DNA of 64,000 bases from NCBI GenBank assembly GCA_964242335.1, contig CAXTAY010000004.1, positions 121,697 to 185,696 on the forward strand. The letters are read 5' to 3'. The position numbers were made by a program, and so were the translations under genes. Under the pieces are notes generated by a model, which was given only the letters and a program-made list of their open reading frames with translations, did not search any database and had not been told where the DNA came from. Numbering within the stretch: position 1 is the first letter of the stretch; the number at the start of each line of letters is the position of its first letter. The DNA is from Lichenicoccus sp964242335 (GTDB lineage: Bacteria; Pseudomonadota; Alphaproteobacteria; Acetobacterales; Acetobacteraceae). Positions 1-8,295 of this stretch are shown here, piece after piece.

Positions 1-1
1 A

Positions 2-367
2 GGTTCTGTCGTGGAGCTGCTCGGTGTGCGTTTCGTCCCGACAACCGAGGCTCCCCAGCAACTCTCATTGGGAGCAGGGACGATCCACCGAGCCGTAGTC
101 TGCGGAAAGGGCGCCCTCATCGAGGGGGATTATGCGGACATGGGCGCTCGGGACATCCCGGACGCGGATAAGTCTCTGATGGAGCGGGTCGACAACGTCG
201 TCATGGTGACGAGGGAGCCGCTCGACCGGCTGAAGCAGATCATCGCCCAGTCCTGGTATTGGATCGGTGGGTACGCGCTTCCCACCGATGCGACCGCGAG
301 CACCTCGATCATTCCGACCTCGACCAACAGCTATCTCAAGCGCGGCGTGGTCATCGAGAGTCTGTAA
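2..367 (+). CDS. Phage major capsid protein, C-terminal part (N4-gp56-like)
   Basis: The reading frame is already open at the first base, so this is the C-terminal ~121 residues of a gene that starts upstream of the window. The residues fit the end of N4-gp56-family major capsid proteins: a GVRFVPTTEA motif, then a stretch running GAGTIHRAVVCGKGAL, a conserved tryptophan/tyrosine-rich segment (QSWYWIGGYALP) and a terminal strand. The protein would form the prophage head shell. Its stop overlaps the next start by one base (TAATG), as expected for translational coupling within a late operon. Assignment to the N4-gp56 family rests on recognised residue pattern only; that it is the capsid is also supported by its place upstream of connector, sheath and tube genes. 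Confidence 0.7.
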   Translation, partial: GSVVELLGVRFVPTTEAPQQLSLGAGTIHRAVVCGKGALIEGDYADMGARDIPDADKSLMERVDNVVMVTREPLDRLKQIIAQSWYWIGGYALPTDATASTSIIPTSTNSYLKRGVVIESL

Positions 368-567
368 TGGCAAGACGTACGAGGGAGGCGCCAGAGGCGC
401 CTCCCGCCGACGAAGTGGCCGTTAGCGGCTGTTTCAAGGTGATCTTCCCCTATGGCTTCATCGACGAAGATGGTGTCCATCGATTCTGGCAAGCAGGTCA
501 GCCGGTGCTCGACGCCGACGAACTCGACTTGTTGCAGTCGCGTGGCGCGAGTTTACGGGAGGGCTAG
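367..567 (+). CDS. Small phage protein, function unknown
   Basis: A 66-residue protein starting at the ATG that overlaps the capsid stop codon by one base. It has a basic, proline-rich N-terminus (MARRTREAPEAPP) and then a compact mixed segment, FKVIFPYGFIDEDGVHRFW, followed by an acidic helix. The position directly after the major capsid gene is where several tailed phages carry small head-decoration or head-completion proteins, but no family is recognised. An in-frame extension upstream to 259 is possible but would lie within the capsid gene, so the coupled ATG is preferred. Confidence 0.6.
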   Translation: MARRTREAPEAPPADEVAVSGCFKVIFPYGFIDEDGVHRFWQAGQPVLDADELDLLQSRGASLREG

Positions 568-570
568 ATC

Positions 571-972
571 TTGTCCGGTTCCGCGGCTCTCTCGAATTCT
601 CCTCTGACCGATGCCGAGCGTGTGGATGTACGGCGTTTCTGCGGCTATCCGGCCTATGGCACAGGTGCCACAGGGTCTCAGTCCTGGCGATTCTTTCAAG
701 CCTATGGCACATTGGAATACAGGCTCACGAATTTTGCGCCAGAAGAACTGCAGGTCGTGCGGCAATACCTCGTGTCCCTTTATGCGCTGGAACAAGCCAT
801 CGTCGCGGCCGCCGCGAACCTCGATACCGACAAGGCGGCGGCATGGACGCACAGCCGATCCGAAGTCGTAGATCGAGTTAGACTATTCGATGAATGGCGG
901 AAGAGGCTTGCCTATTTTATCGGTGTACCGATTAACACTGATCAAACCACAAGCTCAAGTATCGTCATCTAG
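571..972 (+). CDS. Phage protein in head-tail connector position
   Basis: A 133-residue soluble protein. It starts at TTG, with a strong ribosome site GGGAGGG about seven bases upstream. The sequence is largely helical: an N-terminal DAERVDVRRFCGYP motif, a central helix rich in leucine and alanine (VSLYALEQAIVAAAANL) and a C-terminal helix with a GVPINTD tail. Its place between capsid and tail genes suggests a head completion or connector (neck) role, but this is inference from gene order alone. No catalytic motif, signal peptide or membrane segment is visible. Confidence 0.6.
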   Translation: MSGSAALSNSPLTDAERVDVRRFCGYPAYGTGATGSQSWRFFQAYGTLEYRLTNFAPEELQVVRQYLVSLYALEQAIVAAAANLDTDKAAAWTHSRSEVVDRVRLFDEWRKRLAYFIGVPINTDQTTSSSIVI

Positions 973-1053
973 TTCTCAATGAACAGCCACCTCCACCGAG
1001 CGTCCTAGAGAGGATTTGCCGGGCCAGCTGTTCAGCACAAGCAGGATCGAATC

Positions 1054-1602
1054 ATGGCGAACTTTTTCTCTGGATGGATCGGCTACGGTGCTGCGGTTCA
1101 GGGCGGCGTTCTGCAGGAGCCAGCGGACGCTGCTTACGCCCGACGCCCCATCCTGTTCGCTCCGCTTCAGAATGGGATGACGTTCGACGTCAACAGCGGC
1201 ACAGTTGGACCGTCATCTACGGCATGGGGAACCTTGAGCATCGCCGGGCTCTTCGACGCCGTGAGCGGCGGCAACTTGCTCGTCGTGTTTCCGCTCCTGC
1301 TCCCGGTCACGGTCGGGATCAGCGCAACCTATACTACCGGCCCAGGGACCAACCTAGTCAGCGGGTGCGGTACGTCAGGAGGCCTGGCGACGCATCTGTT
1401 CCCCGCAGGGACGATGGTGGGCGTTACCCCGGACGGACGTATGCTGGTCGCCAACATACCTCTTCAGCTGAGTAGTGGAGTGCTCTCCGCGCAGAGCTTG
1501 ACTTTCGGGGCCACCGTGACGATGGCAACGCTACCGTCACAATCACCAAGTGCCGGTAGCGGACAGCTCTGGAACAACGGTGGCATCATATCCGTGGCCT
1601 GA
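1054..1602 (+). CDS. Phage structural protein, head-fibre-like C-terminus
   Basis: A 182-residue protein rich in glycine, serine, threonine and small hydrophobics, typical of beta-structured virion proteins. The last ~25 residues (LPSQSPSAGSGQLWNNGGIISVA) match a motif often seen at the end of head-fibre and decoration proteins, where a short beta segment with WNNGG closes the chain. An AGGA ribosome site lies seven bases before the ATG. The gene sits between the connector-like gene and another head/neck gene with short gaps, so it belongs to the same late transcription unit. A capsid-surface or fibre role is probable; the specific role is not shown. Confidence 0.6.
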   Translation: MANFFSGWIGYGAAVQGGVLQEPADAAYARRPILFAPLQNGMTFDVNSGTVGPSSTAWGTLSIAGLFDAVSGGNLLVVFPLLLPVTVGISATYTTGPGTNLVSGCGTSGGLATHLFPAGTMVGVTPDGRMLVANIPLQLSSGVLSAQSLTFGATVTMATLPSQSPSAGSGQLWNNGGIISVA

Positions 1603-1632
1603 CAGAAGCTCTGGACCCGGTCGGAGGCGAGC

Positions 1633-2277
1633 ATGGACCAAGCAACAGTGCAGTCGCACATCGCGAGAGGATTGGCGAAGGCAGCCTCCATCGTGGGGAC
1701 CAACTTTACCCAGTACAGGCCGACGTCCGCGATGAACCCGTTGGCGAGCAGCAATGCGATCGCCACCCTTCCCTGTGCGACCGACTTCGAGTCGAATCTC
1801 ACAATGGCGTCCGCCACGCCTCCAGATCATCCGTTCACTCATCTGGTCGCGGATCCAGGACTGCTGCAGCCGGGTGATTATCTGGTCGGCAACGACACCT
1901 ACTTCGTCTCTCGTGTGGAAGTACTGCGACCTGCTTGGTGCATACTCTGCAACATGACGTTCAACATTCTCGACACTGCGCAAACGACTGCGGCAGGCAC
2001 CAACTCCTACGGCGGCATGACGAGTGCCAGCAACACGTTGCTTGCCCAGGGCTGGCCGATGAGCATTCTCGCCAAGACGCGCAGCGAACAGGATGTGACT
2101 AAGCTGCCCAGCGACACCCGGTCTGCCTTCTTCGAGGTGTTGATGCCAGCGATCCCGGGCCTGACACTGGGCCTGGGGTTATGCCTGCAGGACCCGAGCT
2201 CGCAGATCTACGTGATCATGAGTTCGGAGACGACGATCTACGGCTGCAAGCTGCTCGTGGGTATTGCCACGACCTGA
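1633..2277 (+). CDS. Phage protein of the head-tail joining region
   Basis: A 214-residue protein with a clean GGAGG ribosome site five bases before the ATG. The N-terminus (HIARGLAKAASIVG) followed by TQYRPTSAMNPL and then DPGLLQPGDYLVG and a WCILCNMT segment resembles a recurrent, uncharacterised protein found just upstream of the tail-completion gene in prophages of alpha- and betaproteobacteria. The LQPGDYLVG segment, followed by YFVSRVEVLRP, reads as a small beta-barrel-like core. It is probably a minor head or neck component; this is inferred from location and the remembered family pattern. Confidence 0.55.
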   Translation: MDQATVQSHIARGLAKAASIVGTNFTQYRPTSAMNPLASSNAIATLPCATDFESNLTMASATPPDHPFTHLVADPGLLQPGDYLVGNDTYFVSRVEVLRPAWCILCNMTFNILDTAQTTAAGTNSYGGMTSASNTLLAQGWPMSILAKTRSEQDVTKLPSDTRSAFFEVLMPAIPGLTLGLGLCLQDPSSQIYVIMSSETTIYGCKLLVGIATT

Positions 2278-2354
2278 GTGGCTGCGAGCCGGGTCGAAAC
2301 GCGTCGCCTAAGGACTTGGCGATTGCCGAAGCCTTTCACCCTGGAGACACCCGT

Positions 2355-4265
2355 TTGGCAGATCTTTCGGATGTAGAAGAGGCGATCTGCGCCCAGATCC
2401 TCTCGGCTGCGTATCCGCTTGGGATCGAGAGCGGGAGCGCGACCGGGATGGCAGTCAAGATCTATCGCGGATGGCCTGCAAACAAGACACTCAATGCAGA
2501 TCTACTTGCCGGCACTCAGACGGTAACTGTCTTCAGCCAAACAAATTCAACACGAGACACTTCTCGCTACGGACGGATATGGCGGACGATCGGCCAGACG
2601 ACCCCCAGCTTGATAATCAGCATTACAGGTAACACCGCGACCCTGAGTGGCGACGGCGGAAGCGGCCAATCGGTCGGTTTGATCGTCGATGGAGTCGCCC
2701 ACGCCTACAGTCTCACCGACGCGGATACGCCACAGAGTGCTGCGCTGGCACTTGCAAGCCTGATCCCGTCCGCTTCTGTCCAGGATTGTGTCATCGCTGT
2801 TGCAGGTGCAACCGTTCTTCAGGGACGCGTCGTGGGCAGCAGCACTGCGGAGATGGAGACCAGACGCCAAGTCCAGGGCTTCATGGTATCGGTTTGGTGT
2901 CCCACCCCCGGGGGCCGGGACAGTCTTGCCGCAGTTATCGACAATGCCTTGGCGAACATCGATTGGCTGCCTCTGGCTGACGGAACGGTAGGGCGATTGC
3001 TCTACCACGGCACCGTCGAGACCGACGAGTCGGAAATCGCGAACCTGTATCGACGTAATCTCAACTATACGGTCGAGTATCCCACCACCCTGCGCATGTC
3101 TGGTGCGCAGATGTTGTTTGGCGTGGGAACTTTATCGGGGACAGGACCGGAAGTCGGTTTCAGCTGTCTGGCTCCTCCTTCGGCGCTGGTCGTGCCGCCT
3201 CTCGGAGCAATCCGTTTCGACGCATGGTACGATCCCGGCAATCCCGTGGACCAGCAATGCGCTGCAGCCCTCTCTCCAGGTCCCTATAATATGCGGCTAC
3301 CATCGAACGCCGCCATAGCAGACGGTGTCGCTTCGTGGCCGCGGGCTACCCAAGCTGTCATGGACTTCGAGATCTCGGCAGCAGTACAGGCGGGATTGTC
3401 GTTCTGGGCATTCGACAGTTATCAACCCGACGACACGCTCAGCCTTGCATTGCAGTTGTATCTGTCAAGTTCAATACGCTCCAAGTTGCGGTTCTGCATG
3501 TTAGGTCAGGCCTCGAATTGGGGTGAAGACGGCGAAGATCAGCCGTCGCTCCTGCGCGACATCGCGATGATGACTCAGCCTGGCTACATGACCGTCCTTG
3601 ACGGCCGTCCGCTCTATCTCGTGCTGGATGCTTCAGACACGCAGGAGGCAGGGCTACCCGCCGGTGGTATCGCCACGGCAATAAGTTTTGTCCGCAATCA
3701 GGTGAGGGCGGCAGGAGCTAATAATCCATACATTGTCTGGCTCTCCGGAGCCGCTTTGGCCGATTATTCGAACATACCAGCAGCACGGGCAGCTGGTGCG
3801 GACGCCGCCGGCTCTTACGCCACACCACGCTTGACAGGGGCCACTCAGCCATTCGCCGCGCTTGCCGAGGCGGCGGAAGAAGATTGGTCGGCGAGGATCA
3901 ATGCCGGCTTCGGAATGATACCCACGGCAATGACAGGCTGGGATCAGCGACCGTTGATCGCCAACCCGCAGCCATTTTATCCAGTGTCGAGCAACCTCTC
4001 GATGCAGAACTACTACGAAACGCCATCGGACGATGCAATCGGATCGCATATCGTCGACCTGATCAACGTTGTGAACAGGAATCCAGCGGCTTGTCCCGCT
4101 CAGATCGGCTTGATCTACGCCTGGAACGAGCTTGCGGAAGGCGGCTGGCTCATGCCGACTTTTTCTCCATCTGGCGCAGATCTCGGGCGGGTGATGGCAT
4201 CTGCGAACGCGATCGCCGCCGCGAAAGCCGCGTCCATGAAGCCTCAAATCGCACTGATTACCTAA
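2355..4265 (+). CDS. Tail-completion-like protein fused to a GH99/WbsX-like glycoside hydrolase domain
   Basis: A 636-residue two-part protein. Residues 1-260 (ADLSDVEEAI, then IYRGWPAN, TVTVFSQ, a QVQGFMVSVWCP segment and a terminal NYTVEYPTT) follow the pattern of a phage protein normally of about 260-280 residues found just before the sheath gene, probably a tail-completion or neck protein. Residues 280-625 resemble glycoside hydrolase 99/71-like and WbsX-like domains: AVQAGLSFWAFDSYQPD, TGWDQRP near 526 and IYAWNELAEGGW near 586. TTG 2355 is chosen because GGAG lies eight bases upstream and the family begins MADLSDVE; longer in-frame starts run into the preceding gene. It may degrade or bind host surface polysaccharide from the virion. 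Activity is inferred. Confidence 0.7.
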   Translation: MADLSDVEEAICAQILSAAYPLGIESGSATGMAVKIYRGWPANKTLNADLLAGTQTVTVFSQTNSTRDTSRYGRIWRTIGQTTPSLIISITGNTATLSGDGGSGQSVGLIVDGVAHAYSLTDADTPQSAALALASLIPSASVQDCVIAVAGATVLQGRVVGSSTAEMETRRQVQGFMVSVWCPTPGGRDSLAAVIDNALANIDWLPLADGTVGRLLYHGTVETDESEIANLYRRNLNYTVEYPTTLRMSGAQMLFGVGTLSGTGPEVGFSCLAPPSALVVPPLGAIRFDAWYDPGNPVDQQCAAALSPGPYNMRLPSNAAIADGVASWPRATQAVMDFEISAAVQAGLSFWAFDSYQPDDTLSLALQLYLSSSIRSKLRFCMLGQASNWGEDGEDQPSLLRDIAMMTQPGYMTVLDGRPLYLVLDASDTQEAGLPAGGIATAISFVRNQVRAAGANNPYIVWLSGAALADYSNIPAARAAGADAAGSYATPRLTGATQPFAALAEAAEEDWSARINAGFGMIPTAMTGWDQRPLIANPQPFYPVSSNLSMQNYYETPSDDAIGSHIVDLINVVNRNPAACPAQIGLIYAWNELAEGGWLMPTFSPSGADLGRVMASANAIAAAKAASMKPQIALIT

Positions 4266-4275
4266 TGGGAATGTC

Positions 4276-4461
4276 ATGACAATTGCTTCCACCACGGCCA
4301 TCGTCGTCCTGCATGCGTTCGGACCCTACTCGAGGGGTGAGATGCTGACGGATCCGACGATCATCTCCGCGATCCTGAGCAGCGGTCATGCTTCTATGGT
4401 GATCCAGACACAGGTCCTGCAGCACTACCCGGCCAACACGACGTCCGGGGAGGAACACTGA
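4276..4461 (+). CDS. Small phage protein upstream of the sheath gene
   Basis: A 61-residue protein starting ten bases after the preceding stop and ending three bases before the sheath start. It has a short hydrophobic strand at the N-terminus (STTAIVVLHAFGPYSRGEML) followed by TDPTIISAILSSGH and a polar tail. Similar very small proteins commonly precede sheath genes in this type of prophage. The tight spacing on both sides supports it as a real gene. No function can be assigned. Confidence 0.6.
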   Translation: MTIASTTAIVVLHAFGPYSRGEMLTDPTIISAILSSGHASMVIQTQVLQHYPANTTSGEEH

Positions 4462-4464
4462 GCC

Positions 4465-6039
4465 ATGGCGCAAATCACCCAGGCCGGAGCGCTCAACAGC
4501 GCCGCTCTCGTCGTCCCTGATCTCTATGTGCAGATCGTCTCGCCGCAGACGCTGAGCCTTAACGGTGCACCCACGAACCTGCTTGGTCTGGTGGGAACCG
4601 CGAGTTGGGGCCCGGTCAATCAGCCGGTCGTCTTCGGCACGATGGCTGACTACACGCTTGCCTTCGGGTCGGTCCAGCCCCGCAAATATGATCTCGGCAC
4701 TCAAGTCAGTTGCGCCGTGCAACAGGGTTCGGGCGCTATGGTGGCGGTTCGGGTGACCGACGGCACCGACAGCGCTGCGAACTACGCCATGCTCTACGAC
4801 TCGACTACCAGCAGCTATCCGCTACTGCTGACGGCGATCTATACGGGAAGTCAGGGCAACAACATCGGCCTCGCGCTGGCGAGCGGCTCGAAGTCGGGAA
4901 GCTGGAAGCTGGTGCTGCAAATTCCGGGCAGCCTTCCGGAAGTGTTCGACAACATCGACGCCAGTGCAGGCGCTTCGACGTTCTGGTCGAGCTTGGCTCA
5001 GGCGGTCAACACCGGTACTGGACCCTCCAGAGGTCCATCCGGGCTATGCGTCGCCACGCTCGGGAACGGAACCACGGCGATGCCGCTCGCGGTGGCTAAC
5101 CAGTCCCTGATGGGCGGCAACGATGGTGTTCAAGGCGTAACAGCGGCGACCTTAGTGGGTACGGATGGGCTGAGCCGGACCGGGATGTATGGCTTGAGGG
5201 GTCAGGGATGTGCTGTTGCCGCATTGGCGGACTGCGATGATCCGGCGCAGTGGAGCCAACTGAGCAGCTTCGCCTTGTCTGAGGGCGTTTACATGATCGC
5301 CTGCGGTCCGAGCGGCGACATGATCGCGTCCGCCGTGCAGGCGAAACAGGCGAGCGGGGTGGACTCCTACGCCATCAAGATCCTGTTCGGGGACTGGCTC
5401 TACTGGTATGACGACGCCAACAGTCAGACCCGTCTCGTGAGCCCGATCGGCTTCGTCGCGGGATGCCTATCGAATTTGTCACCCGAGCAGTCGAGCCTGA
5501 ACAAGCGTTTGAGCGGGATCATCGGTAGCCAGAAGAGCGGCTTGGTCACGAGCGGCCAAGCTTCCGCCTACTCCTCGGCCGAGCTACAGACGCTGTTCTC
5601 GGCTGGGTTGGACGTCGTGTGCAACCCGGCACCCGGAGGCGCCTACTGGGCGGTGCGATGCGGGCATAATAGTTCTACCAATTCAATCATCGCCAGTGAC
5701 TCCTACACCCGGATGACTAACTTCATCGCGAAGACGCTTGCATCGGGGATGGGCCTCTATGTCGGACAGGTGATAAACTCGACACTGTTAAGCAACGTCC
5801 GGGCTACACTGCTCGGCTTCCTGTCAAACCTAGTCGGGCAGGGAATCCTCGGAAGCGTAGACGGTTCGACACCCTATGCAGTCGTCTGCGATGCCACGAA
5901 CAACCCTTCAACGAGAACATCGCTGGGCTATGTACAGGCTGATGTTCAGGTGCGTTACCAGGGCATCAACGAGAAGTTCATCGTCAATCTACAAGGTGGT
6001 CAAGGCGTGTCGATAACGACGCCTAATACCAACAGCTGA
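4465..6039 (+). CDS. Contractile tail sheath protein
   Basis: A 524-residue protein that would polymerise around the tail tube and contract at infection. The N-terminal part has the usual sheath opening with an exposed AALVVPDLYVQIVSPQ segment, followed by LLGLVGTASWGPVNQPVVFG, which is the classic sheath motif (GxxxxGPVNxPxxVxS). The middle is variable and inserts into the outer surface. The C-terminal third, GYVQADVQVRYQGINEKFIVNLQGGQGV, matches the conserved C-terminal fold that links sheath subunits. Length fits the family. Immediate downstream position of the tube gene is the standard order. This establishes the prophage as a myovirus-type element. Confidence 0.93.
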   Translation: MAQITQAGALNSAALVVPDLYVQIVSPQTLSLNGAPTNLLGLVGTASWGPVNQPVVFGTMADYTLAFGSVQPRKYDLGTQVSCAVQQGSGAMVAVRVTDGTDSAANYAMLYDSTTSSYPLLLTAIYTGSQGNNIGLALASGSKSGSWKLVLQIPGSLPEVFDNIDASAGASTFWSSLAQAVNTGTGPSRGPSGLCVATLGNGTTAMPLAVANQSLMGGNDGVQGVTAATLVGTDGLSRTGMYGLRGQGCAVAALADCDDPAQWSQLSSFALSEGVYMIACGPSGDMIASAVQAKQASGVDSYAIKILFGDWLYWYDDANSQTRLVSPIGFVAGCLSNLSPEQSSLNKRLSGIIGSQKSGLVTSGQASAYSSAELQTLFSAGLDVVCNPAPGGAYWAVRCGHNSSTNSIIASDSYTRMTNFIAKTLASGMGLYVGQVINSTLLSNVRATLLGFLSNLVGQGILGSVDGSTPYAVVCDATNNPSTRTSLGYVQADVQVRYQGINEKFIVNLQGGQGVSITTPNTNS

Positions 6040-6095
6040 CGAGGCGCTGCCGTCGGTCGAGTTCCGCATCATGACGAGATAGACAGGATCAATCA

Positions 6096-6521
6096 GTGGG
6101 CAATCCATACAGCATCGGGCGCGACTGCCAAGTCGTGCTACTGTGGAACGGCATCCGCATCGATTTACGCGATGTTGTTGGTTTTCAGGCTGAACAGCAA
6201 GTCAAGCTGCAGCGATCCGATCCGCTGAACAGCGTTCCGGTTGAATTCAACACACCAGCTGGTTGGAGAGGGCAGTTCCAGATCGATCGCGGCTCCTCGG
6301 CGCTGGATGACCTCGTGGCAGCCATAGAGGCAGCTTTCTGGAACGCCGGCGTGATCGGGTCAGGGACGATCTACCAGTACCTGACGGAGTCCGATGGCTC
6401 GGTCAGCACCTACGAATTCATCGGTGTGGCCCTGACTTTGACACAGGCCGGGATCTACAAGGCAGAGAACATCGTGACACAGACCGTCAGCTTCTTCGCT
6501 AGTCAGAGAAATAGGATCTGA
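6096..6521 (+). CDS. Tail tube protein
   Basis: A 141-residue protein expected to form the inner tube of the contractile tail. It begins at GTG with MGNPYSIGRDCQVVLLWNG and contains a beta-rich core (GFQAEQQVKLQRSDPLNSVPVEF, then GWRGQFQIDRGSSALDD) and a closing strand ending in QTVSFFASQRNRI, all typical of short tail tube proteins of this family. It follows the sheath gene by 56 bases and precedes the chaperone gene by two bases, the canonical sheath-tube-chaperone order. Confidence 0.87.
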   Translation: MGNPYSIGRDCQVVLLWNGIRIDLRDVVGFQAEQQVKLQRSDPLNSVPVEFNTPAGWRGQFQIDRGSSALDDLVAAIEAAFWNAGVIGSGTIYQYLTESDGSVSTYEFIGVALTLTQAGIYKAENIVTQTVSFFASQRNRI

Positions 6522-6523
6522 AG

Positions 6524-6844
6524 ATGCTGCCTTCCGAGATCGATAGTGGGGATGGCCGGCGGTTCTCCCTTCGTGAAGCAAGTCCAGCTGATATGTTGGA
6601 TCTCATTGAAGCGGCGGGAAGTGCCGCTTCGTCAGGTGCATGGATGCGATACGCACTCATGATCTGCTCCGTGTGTGCGATCGACGGCAAGCCGGTCCTC
6701 GTGCCTCTCACCAAGAATGCGGTTCGAGAGCTCGGACGACGGATCGGAAATGTCGGAATGGAGGCACTTGCTCGTGCCCATTATCCCGAGGAAGACGAAG
6801 TTGACGCCGCAGCACCGGTAGAGGCCGAAGTCGCAAAAAACTGA
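6524..6844 (+). CDS. Tail assembly chaperone, short (zero-frame) product
   Basis: A 106-residue acidic-tailed protein read in the normal frame (SEIDSGDGRRFSLREASPADMLDLIEAAG, then MRYALMICSVCAIDGKPV and NAVRELGRRIG). It corresponds to the G-type protein of tail assembly chaperones, which coat the tape measure during tube polymerisation. The last sense codons before the TGA stop are GCA AAA AAC, containing the slippery heptamer A AAA AAC. A -1 slip there would skip the stop and add 58 residues (see next feature). The gene lies between the tube and tape-measure positions, exactly where frameshifted chaperones occur in lambda, P2-like and Mu-like phages. Confidence 0.8.
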   Translation: MLPSEIDSGDGRRFSLREASPADMLDLIEAAGSAASSGAWMRYALMICSVCAIDGKPVLVPLTKNAVRELGRRIGNVGMEALARAHYPEEDEVDAAAPVEAEVAKN

Positions 6845-6896
6845 GTAGGCACTCCTTGTTGATGCAGATTCTATATCTTGCACGCAACGGGGTGCC
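6835..6896 (+). promoter_or_regulatory. Programmed -1 ribosomal frameshift signal
   Basis: The slippery heptamer A AAA AAC occupies 6835-6841 in register with the upstream frame and touches the TGA stop. Six bases later begins an 8-bp stem, GGCACTCC (6848-6855) with GGGGTGCC (6889-6896), one G-U pair. Inside it are a 4-bp stem GTTG/CAAC (6858-6861 with 6885-6888) and TGCA/TGCA (6863-6866 with 6879-6882), giving a long, partly bulged hairpin. Heptamer, 5-9 base spacer and downstream structure are the three known elements of bacterial -1 frameshifting. Confidence 0.75.
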
Positions 6897-7017
6897 GTGG
6901 TCTGAAGTAATGGCGATGTCAACCGAGCGGCGATTTGCCTGCTGCGTCTCTCTCGGGGAGATGGACGGAGGACAGTTCGATTGGTCAACGTTGAGGTGGG
7001 TGGTTCAGCCCAGCTGA
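6841..7017 (+). CDS. Tail assembly chaperone, -1 frameshift extension
   Basis: Reading the -1 frame from base 6841 gives 58 codons ending at TGA 7015-7017, so slippage would yield a 164-residue fusion with the upstream product. The extension contains LLMQILYLARNGVPWSEVMA and ends GEMDGGQFDWSTLRW. This matches the pattern I know for the second half of such chaperones (a helix with LxRxGxP, then a closing GGxFDW motif). There is no clear ribosome site for independent translation from ATG 6862, although a separate 51-residue product cannot be excluded. It is normally missed by gene callers because it lacks its own start. Confidence 0.72.
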   Translation: MSRHSLLMQILYLARNGVPWSEVMAMSTERRFACCVSLGEMDGGQFDWSTLRWVVQPS

Positions 7018-7050
7018 GCCAGCTTCTCAAGCAGGCGAGGGATGGCAGAT

Positions 7051-8295
7051 ATGAGATCAGCTGTCCGCTGGTTCGAGGCCGCACGCTCCGGAGCACTCGG
7101 GCGCAGCGCTCACGACATCGCGCTTCGGCGCTGCGTGCTCCGGAGTGGTCCAGGAGCCATCGACACGTCGAAACTGCCGGCCGGGCTTTCGGCGGCGCTC
7201 CAGAGTAGACACCCGGCATTATCTTCCTGGCACGTAGTTCCTGTTAAGGCGACGCCATCGAAAAGCTTATCGGAGCGCGCCGTTCAAGATTTGGCCGACG
7301 TAGGTCTGCGGAGGCGCTTGATCGAAGCTGAACTGCAGTCTAGCCGCAGCGTCGACCAAGCAGGATCGACATCAGCCCTACACACCATCCTCGATAACAG
7401 TCGCCGCAGCAGGATCACCTCCCAGGACATATCGATCAAGCATGTTAGCGGTTCTTCTGCAGCATCGGCGCAGGTTCAGGCTACTGTTTCCAGTTCTGCG
7501 GCACCAAGGTTATTGGCTGTAATCGAGCGTGCTGCTGGTGCTGAGCCTCTACCACGAGCTGTTTTGAACAGTGAGCAACGGGTGACAGGCAGAGACGCCT
7601 CGACTGCTTCTCCGCCAACTAAATCGCGTGGACCGACTATTCTTCAGAGGCTGATCGAAGACAAGAGGAATGGCGGTCCAGTATTGGCCCCATCTTCGGA
7701 TGTCCGATCGCAGCGCTCATCAACGGAGCCCCCCGGGAGTGCGGTCAAAACAACCGACATGCCTCCCGCTGATGTCAGCTTAGGAAGAGAGCTGTCTTCC
7801 TTGGGGCTGGGCTTGAGTCTAAGGAGGTCCGCCACTTCGAGGCCGAACGTTGGATCACGAATCCCGCCGCGGATCGTCGGAAACCATCCACCTGTCGCCA
7901 TAGTTGCTTCCGTCGCACGTGTACTCTCCTCTGGAGTGCTGGGAGAAGGACATGAAGTCGTTCCTCGGAAGATGAACGAACCTCTCCGCAATGCCGGGGG
8001 GGCTCAGGAGTTAGGGGAACTGGCACCCGCACCGACGACTGCGCCACGTAGTTATGGAAGCCAATATCAGACGCCGTCTAATCGGGTCCCAAGCTACACC
8101 GACGCATCAGCCACGCAGGGAGGACAGGCCGGGATGATGGTCACTCTGCGCGGGGACGTGCTGATGGATGGCCGAAAGATGGGGAGACTGGTGGCGACCG
8201 GTCAAACAAGCGCCGCGACCCTACCAACGCTTTCCGGCTCGGCAATCAACTTACGCGCTATGCCGATCTTCGCCGGAACGAGTGCACCATTATGA
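7051..8295 (+). CDS. Probable short tail tape-measure protein or tail protein of that position
   Basis: A 414-residue protein in the place where contractile phages encode the tape measure, between the chaperone and the hub genes. It is unusual: rich in serine, arginine and alanine, with many short basic and polar segments and no long hydrophobic helices. The C-terminal 50 residues (GMMVTLRGDVLMDGRKMGRLVATGQ, then SAINLRAMPIFAG) form a conserved-looking end with an LDGRxxGR-like motif seen in other short tape-measure-type proteins. If it sets tail length at roughly 0.15 nm per residue, the tail would be near 60 nm. ATG 7051 is preferred because GAGGG lies nine bases upstream; ATG 7042 has no spacer. 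Identity is inferred from position. Confidence 0.5.
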   Translation: MRSAVRWFEAARSGALGRSAHDIALRRCVLRSGPGAIDTSKLPAGLSAALQSRHPALSSWHVVPVKATPSKSLSERAVQDLADVGLRRRLIEAELQSSRSVDQAGSTSALHTILDNSRRSRITSQDISIKHVSGSSAASAQVQATVSSSAAPRLLAVIERAAGAEPLPRAVLNSEQRVTGRDASTASPPTKSRGPTILQRLIEDKRNGGPVLAPSSDVRSQRSSTEPPGSAVKTTDMPPADVSLGRELSSLGLGLSLRRSATSRPNVGSRIPPRIVGNHPPVAIVASVARVLSSGVLGEGHEVVPRKMNEPLRNAGGAQELGELAPAPTTAPRSYGSQYQTPSNRVPSYTDASATQGGQAGMMVTLRGDVLMDGRKMGRLVATGQTSAATLPTLSGSAINLRAMPIFAGTSAPL

